Source: an uncultured Romboutsia sp. (lineage in GTDB: Bacteria > Bacillota > Clostridia > Peptostreptococcales > Peptostreptococcaceae). From it: DNA of 62,619 nucleotides. The position numbers were made by a program, and so were the translations under genes. Below are positions 60,801-62,619 of the stretch, in pieces. The notes beneath the pieces are model-generated. The model made no database searches, had not been told where the DNA came from, and saw only the letters and a list, made by a program, of their open reading frames with translations. The first letter of the stretch is position 1, and the number at the start of each line of letters is the position of its first letter. Location: contig CALFLM010000003.1 in NCBI GenBank assembly GCA_937880075.1, positions 1 through 62,619 of the forward strand, written 5' to 3'.

Positions 60801-61818
60801 TCATAATGATTACTGGTATAAGTTTACTGTTGCACCTACATCATTGAATATATCTAATGCAAACAGAACTTGGCAAGTAAGCTTTACCCAGGCTACTTCT
60901 GGTAAGAAGATTTCGTTAACCTTTGTACAGCATTGCTACCAGTTCTCTTTAGATAAAACTATTATAAACATTACGCCAAATGTTGAAGTTACAATAAATG
61001 TAACATCTACAAAGAGTGGAAATTTCTTCGGTTTCACTTGGGATGTATTACCAGATTGGTTAATGGTATACAGAACATCTGATACTAAGCTTACATTCAA
61101 ATGCATTGAAATAAATGATTCTGCAAAAACAAGATCATGTACAATAAGATTTACTCAGTATGAATCTGAAATATCTACAACTCTTACAATATCAGAAGAA
61201 TCTTGGAGAAATCCAGAACTTGATGAAAGTACAGTAGATTTATATTATAAAGGAGAAAAAGCAGTAAAGGAGTTGTATTCTGATCAAGCAGGTGTTGGAT
61301 TACCTATAGCAATAAGACAAAGTGATGGTACTCTTGATTCAACAAAAATAAAACTGACTTCAAGAAACATATCTGATTCTCAATATGCTATAGATATTGT
61401 ATCTTTAGAAGATTTGGAAGGAACTATTCCATTAGTTGGAAGGTATGCATTATCTAACAAAAACCAATATCTTGGAGAAATCTATTGTATTATGCATGCT
61501 TATCAATTCAGCTGTTCTTCTGACAATACTTCTGAAATAGTTTGGACTTTAAGCCCTAAAGCAAATGAACTATGGTCAATGTATTATGTTACATCAAGGA
61601 TTGATGGAGAATTTGTAGATTATGAAATTTCTAAAGCTGTTGGTGATTTTACTTGTTACCATAGTGGTGCTAACATTACTATACTTCCTAAATTTACTAA
61701 TTATGATAATGAAAGAAAAAACTGGTCTTTGACACTAAAACAAAATAAGACTAATAAAGAAATATCAATAAAAGTACAACAATTAGGTGCTAATGAATAT
61801 GAAGAGGTGTATGTATAA
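57886..61818 (+). CDS. Second giant BACON/Ig-repeat virion protein, 1310 aa
   Basis: About twelve Ig-like modules, several ending in BACON-type strands (YYDITQNGSTDA, LKLTLKQEPRG, QVSFTQATSGKKIS, IRFTQYESEISTTL, SLTLKQNKTNKEIS). The N-terminal 180 residues differ and include the MMIWPRDS segment also hinted at in 50282-51769. It should be an elongated surface adhesin or fibre. It is a single-gene unit on the strand opposite to the first BACON giant, has a late-promoter-like leader and carries RNA element D at its 3' end. The two giants seem to be distant paralogues with different module order. Confidence 0.72.
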   Translation: MGIYVKKTGNQDIGAIKLVDSKTDKLKDINAVFWKNMMIWPRDSKYLFWSSNNKNHDFISIDSVFDRNGIHVSAASNVVTIYVRSCVKYWHRRYPFKVIPYQNWVTAPNIVYPIGWNIKTATKHEYDAFFDLNISGNVSTSSSRTTYVSLWQIDSKDEQINTSTSKYSGKQIVIKIVQDKDEEDPNAKPSYANAIITWYKDETFSDEVKEYGTESNPYVDVNGKSITLYCNITGTVKMMSGNTARCFYGDHYGDVITINELNIDKNAMSLESSEYLGNGNWKINLKMKSNIPTSANYTNVIKDLALSSSIVDHTGDVVTMTWKVFNEANTLTRYSNVGFLLDRTYTSTTKVWQQGGLVSNQVTNVPCTSLVSKEVAKWISISNPQINSATSSYYAKVTVNPQIAIEKMYIENISTSYDDDIIPATDTLFQIMFMIFKKTGYYAGRKGIINVTCISDTKSIELTQTEYSDTFSNKITDRDIDKKKISVTGIVPNSYYSNMITSITNLRYDYNYLMWLADVSVTKNPKKVLNHELSVNSYPKIVPSKSQYLEITWSIMTGEVNSSPRYGKIKFSIHDYNCEDYYDITQNGSTDAQGVKFDKDYLSKSKLYNISDNIISSSTTADDGPGKISLNGNFYVGTIKINENTNHNNTVAYIKPTEISDWSASDFDNYNNAAFYIKIKGKNVYIGINRNVKIKLEIIGIGSKEDTILQEKAPSVNSNTLANVTDLDVSSIKISGEATTNKLPYLITDEMYCVPVTLNKNDVPTKYDYDVVIGSKEYDGSFGYGNYDDVSLTPEYSIPNYDNMYTVVTSWWRRQGEEKTRTVRLSVDGITQSITNTWTGMKYQGDQTYRSNLSEDYSLTLSDYNQQWILLNQNNLISSSNSTSSTRRLGLTDTLYLDDSKQKNLKLTLKQEPRGTSTNFLFSSSLESGTTKYLNATDSASFMIYSLDDDLMQPLDVNWTPTEFNNMILSCNHNDYWYKFTVAPTSLNISNANRTWQVSFTQATSGKKISLTFVQHCYQFSLDKTIINITPNVEVTINVTSTKSGNFFGFTWDVLPDWLMVYRTSDTKLTFKCIEINDSAKTRSCTIRFTQYESEISTTLTISEESWRNPELDESTVDLYYKGEKAVKELYSDQAGVGLPIAIRQSDGTLDSTKIKLTSRNISDSQYAIDIVSLEDLEGTIPLVGRYALSNKNQYLGEIYCIMHAYQFSCSSDNTSEIVWTLSPKANELWSMYYVTSRIDGEFVDYEISKAVGDFTCYHSGANITILPKFTNYDNERKNWSLTLKQNKTNKEISIKVQQLGANEYEEVYV

Positions 61819-61825
61819 ATAAAAA

Positions 61826-61914
61826 GTCCCTAGGATTGCGCCTGGGACGTTCAGGAAGCGGAAAATGGTCGAGAGATATAATTTATCAACTCGACCATTT
61901 TTAATTGTTCCTAG
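61826..61914 (+). ncRNA. Recurrent 3'-UTR structured RNA element, copy D
   Basis: Starts 7 nt after the stop of the BACON giant. P1: GTCCC-T-AGG (61826-61834) with CCT-GGGAC (61841-61848), loop ATTGCG. P2: AGGAA (61853-61857) with TTCCT (61908-61912). P3: a perfect 12-bp hairpin AAAATGGTCGAG/CTCGACCATTTT followed by a T-run. GCGGAA and TTTAATTG are in the internal-loop positions. An alternative long pairing, CTAGGA with TCCTAG at the 3' end, parallels CCAGGA/TCCTGG in copy A and shows a compensatory C-G to T-A change. Confidence 0.8.
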
Positions 61915-61927
61915 TGAATAACTTTAG

Positions 61928-61979
61928 TTCTTGGACAGAACTGAAAGTGATGTTCATTAAATTTAGTTCTGTTCAAGAA
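61928..61979 (-). terminator. Long hairpin at the end of the DUF5675 gene
   Basis: A 15-bp stem with one G-T pair (61928-61942 with 61965-61979) and a 22-nt loop, starting 2 nt after the stop of 61981-62448. The U-tract is weak, so it may be an mRNA-end stabiliser rather than a strong terminator. Confidence 0.6.
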
Positions 61980-61980
61980 T

Positions 61981-62448
61981 TTAAACAATTTCTATAGTGA
62001 TCTTTTCACCTCTACTTTTACTTGCAATCTTCATCTTATTGTAAAGCTCTTTAAAGTAATTAGTAGAATTGCTTACCCATCCTACTTTATCATTTTTTCC
62101 AGGAATAATGCAACCTTCTGTATCTGATGCAGAATTGCCTGGGTGTATCAATACACCATCATAACCAGGTACATTCAACAATCTAGGCATGTATGCTTTA
62201 CAGAACTGCATCATTGTCTTAGATTTCTTATACTTAGGACTTTGTACATTCAATACAATTTCATAAGTACCTGTAGGAATTGCAGTAATACCAGGTTTCT
62301 TCATGAACAGGATCTTTTCTTTAGTCATATTCTGATTAAGACCTCTGTCTTTATCTTCTATTGTATTAGAAAAGAATACACCATCAACATAAAGTTGTCC
62401 GATAGTGTATCCTTCTTTCTTCCATTTTCTTACTAGTTTGAGTTTCAT
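61981..62448 (-). CDS. DUF5675-family protein, 155 aa
   Basis: The start LVRKWKKEGYTIGQLYVDGV, the TAIPTGTYEIVLN block, and GVLIHPGNSASDTEGCIIPG (histidine and cysteine) match the DUF5675 family, frequent in Bacteroidota phages and related to L,D-transpeptidase or wall-processing folds. A role in cell-wall cleavage or lysis is often proposed but not shown here. No signal peptide. Its ATG lies 3 nt after the stop of the partial gene upstream, so it is a member of a larger operon running in from the right. Confidence 0.78.
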   Translation of the reverse strand: MKLKLVRKWKKEGYTIGQLYVDGVFFSNTIEDKDRGLNQNMTKEKILFMKKPGITAIPTGTYEIVLNVQSPKYKKSKTMMQFCKAYMPRLLNVPGYDGVLIHPGNSASDTEGCIIPGKNDKVGWVSNSTNYFKELYNKMKIASKSRGEKITIEIV

Positions 62449-62451
62449 TTA

Positions 62452-62619
62452 TTATATGAATTTTATTGTTTTTCTTACTTTATTTGTACGTATATAATCC
62501 CACCAAGTTGATTTTACATAATACAAATCATCTTGTTTCATATATGCTTCATATTCAAATGGGATTGTCTTATAAGCTTGCTTCCATGGCATAAAGAATG
62601 GCCAAGCCTTCAAAAATTG
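62452..62619 (-). CDS. Partial hypothetical protein, C-terminal 55 aa
   Basis: An open frame enters from the right edge and ends at a TAA (62452-62454) just before the DUF5675 gene. The visible part (QFLKAWPFFMPWKQAYKTIP ... then DDLYYVKSTWWDYIRTNK) is rich in W, Y and K. No family can be given. Same operon as 61981-62448. Confidence 0.75.
   Translation of the reverse strand, partial: QFLKAWPFFMPWKQAYKTIPFEYEAYMKQDDLYYVKSTWWDYIRTNKVRKTIKFI

Noticed and set aside
17734..61914. The four RNA elements as att sites, insertion-sequence ends or diversity-generating elements
   Set aside because: No target duplications, inverted ends, transposase, integrase or reverse transcriptase lie near them; variation preserves pairing, and all are sense to the upstream gene.
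1..62619. Alternative genetic code with TAG read as glutamine
   Set aside because: Long genes, including ones of 2131, 1310 and 1251 codons, contain no TAG in frame and all genes end in TAA or TGA, so there is nothing to recode here.
1..62619. tRNA genes
   Set aside because: No cloverleaf with a GTTCRANYC-type T arm was seen in the gaps between genes, all of which are short.

Overview
The window looks like a piece of a large (probably jumbo-size) contractile-tailed phage of a gut Bacteroidota host. Seen directly: very AT-rich, densely packed DNA; long co-oriented gene blocks; a gp25-like/gp6-like baseplate pair; a 2131-residue tape-measure protein; a trimeric HxEG-repeat fibre; and two giant proteins built of BACON-like Ig modules, a fold typical of Bacteroidota and their phages. 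Many minus-strand operons start with a promoter of the Bacteroidota -33/-7 type (TTTG, 19-21 nt, TATATT). The standard genetic code fits all long genes. About 51 genes end in TAA and 7 in TGA; none ends in TAG. I see no tRNA or CRISPR, and no gene-free stretch over 300 bases.

Layout. 1-4760 (-): a homing-endonuclease gene cut by the window edge, then small unknown genes. 4823-5293 (+): a small gene. 5389-14857 (-): an OmpA-like outer-membrane protein, a P-loop dNMP-kinase-like enzyme, two related HAD phosphatase-like proteins (one degenerate), two glycosyltransferase-like proteins, a nucleotidyltransferase/kinase fusion and a U32-family Fe-S enzyme. 14932-27526 (+): an ATP-grasp ligase and an ATP-grasp-NlpC/P60 fusion, three baseplate-type genes, a ParB-like protein, an AAA+ ATPase, a second homing endonuclease and small virion-type proteins. 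27551-29571 (-): an APH-like kinase and a SIS isomerase. 29687-30967 (+): a probable virion protein. 31139-38960 (-): GT31-like glycosyltransferase, acyltransferase-like protein, esterase, possible ADP-ribosyltransferase, XPD/DinG-type helicase and RuvC-like resolvase. 39144-46411 (-): tail protein and tape measure. 46525-54396 (-): BACON protein, fibre-associated protein and HxEG fibre. 54490-57789 (-): GT2 glycosyltransferase, stand-alone peptidase-G2-like chaperone and three unknown genes. 57886-61818 (+): second BACON giant. 61981-62448 (-): DUF5675 protein, then a gene cut by the right edge.

How it fits together. Structural genes are expressed from units preceded by a second motif (TTTTTA...TATAAG), a candidate late promoter. 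The sugar/nucleotide enzymes could build an activated sugar for decorating DNA, virion or host surface. About ten unrelated proteins share a short N-terminal helix ending in (I/L)xE, as in T4 capsid-targeting sequences, suggesting a cohort of packaged proteins.

The most unusual signal is a structured RNA element of about 90 nt in four copies (17734-17818, 31051-31133, 39037-39134, 61826-61914). Each is in the sense orientation and starts 5-9 nt after a stop codon; primary sequence varies while helices are kept by compensatory changes.
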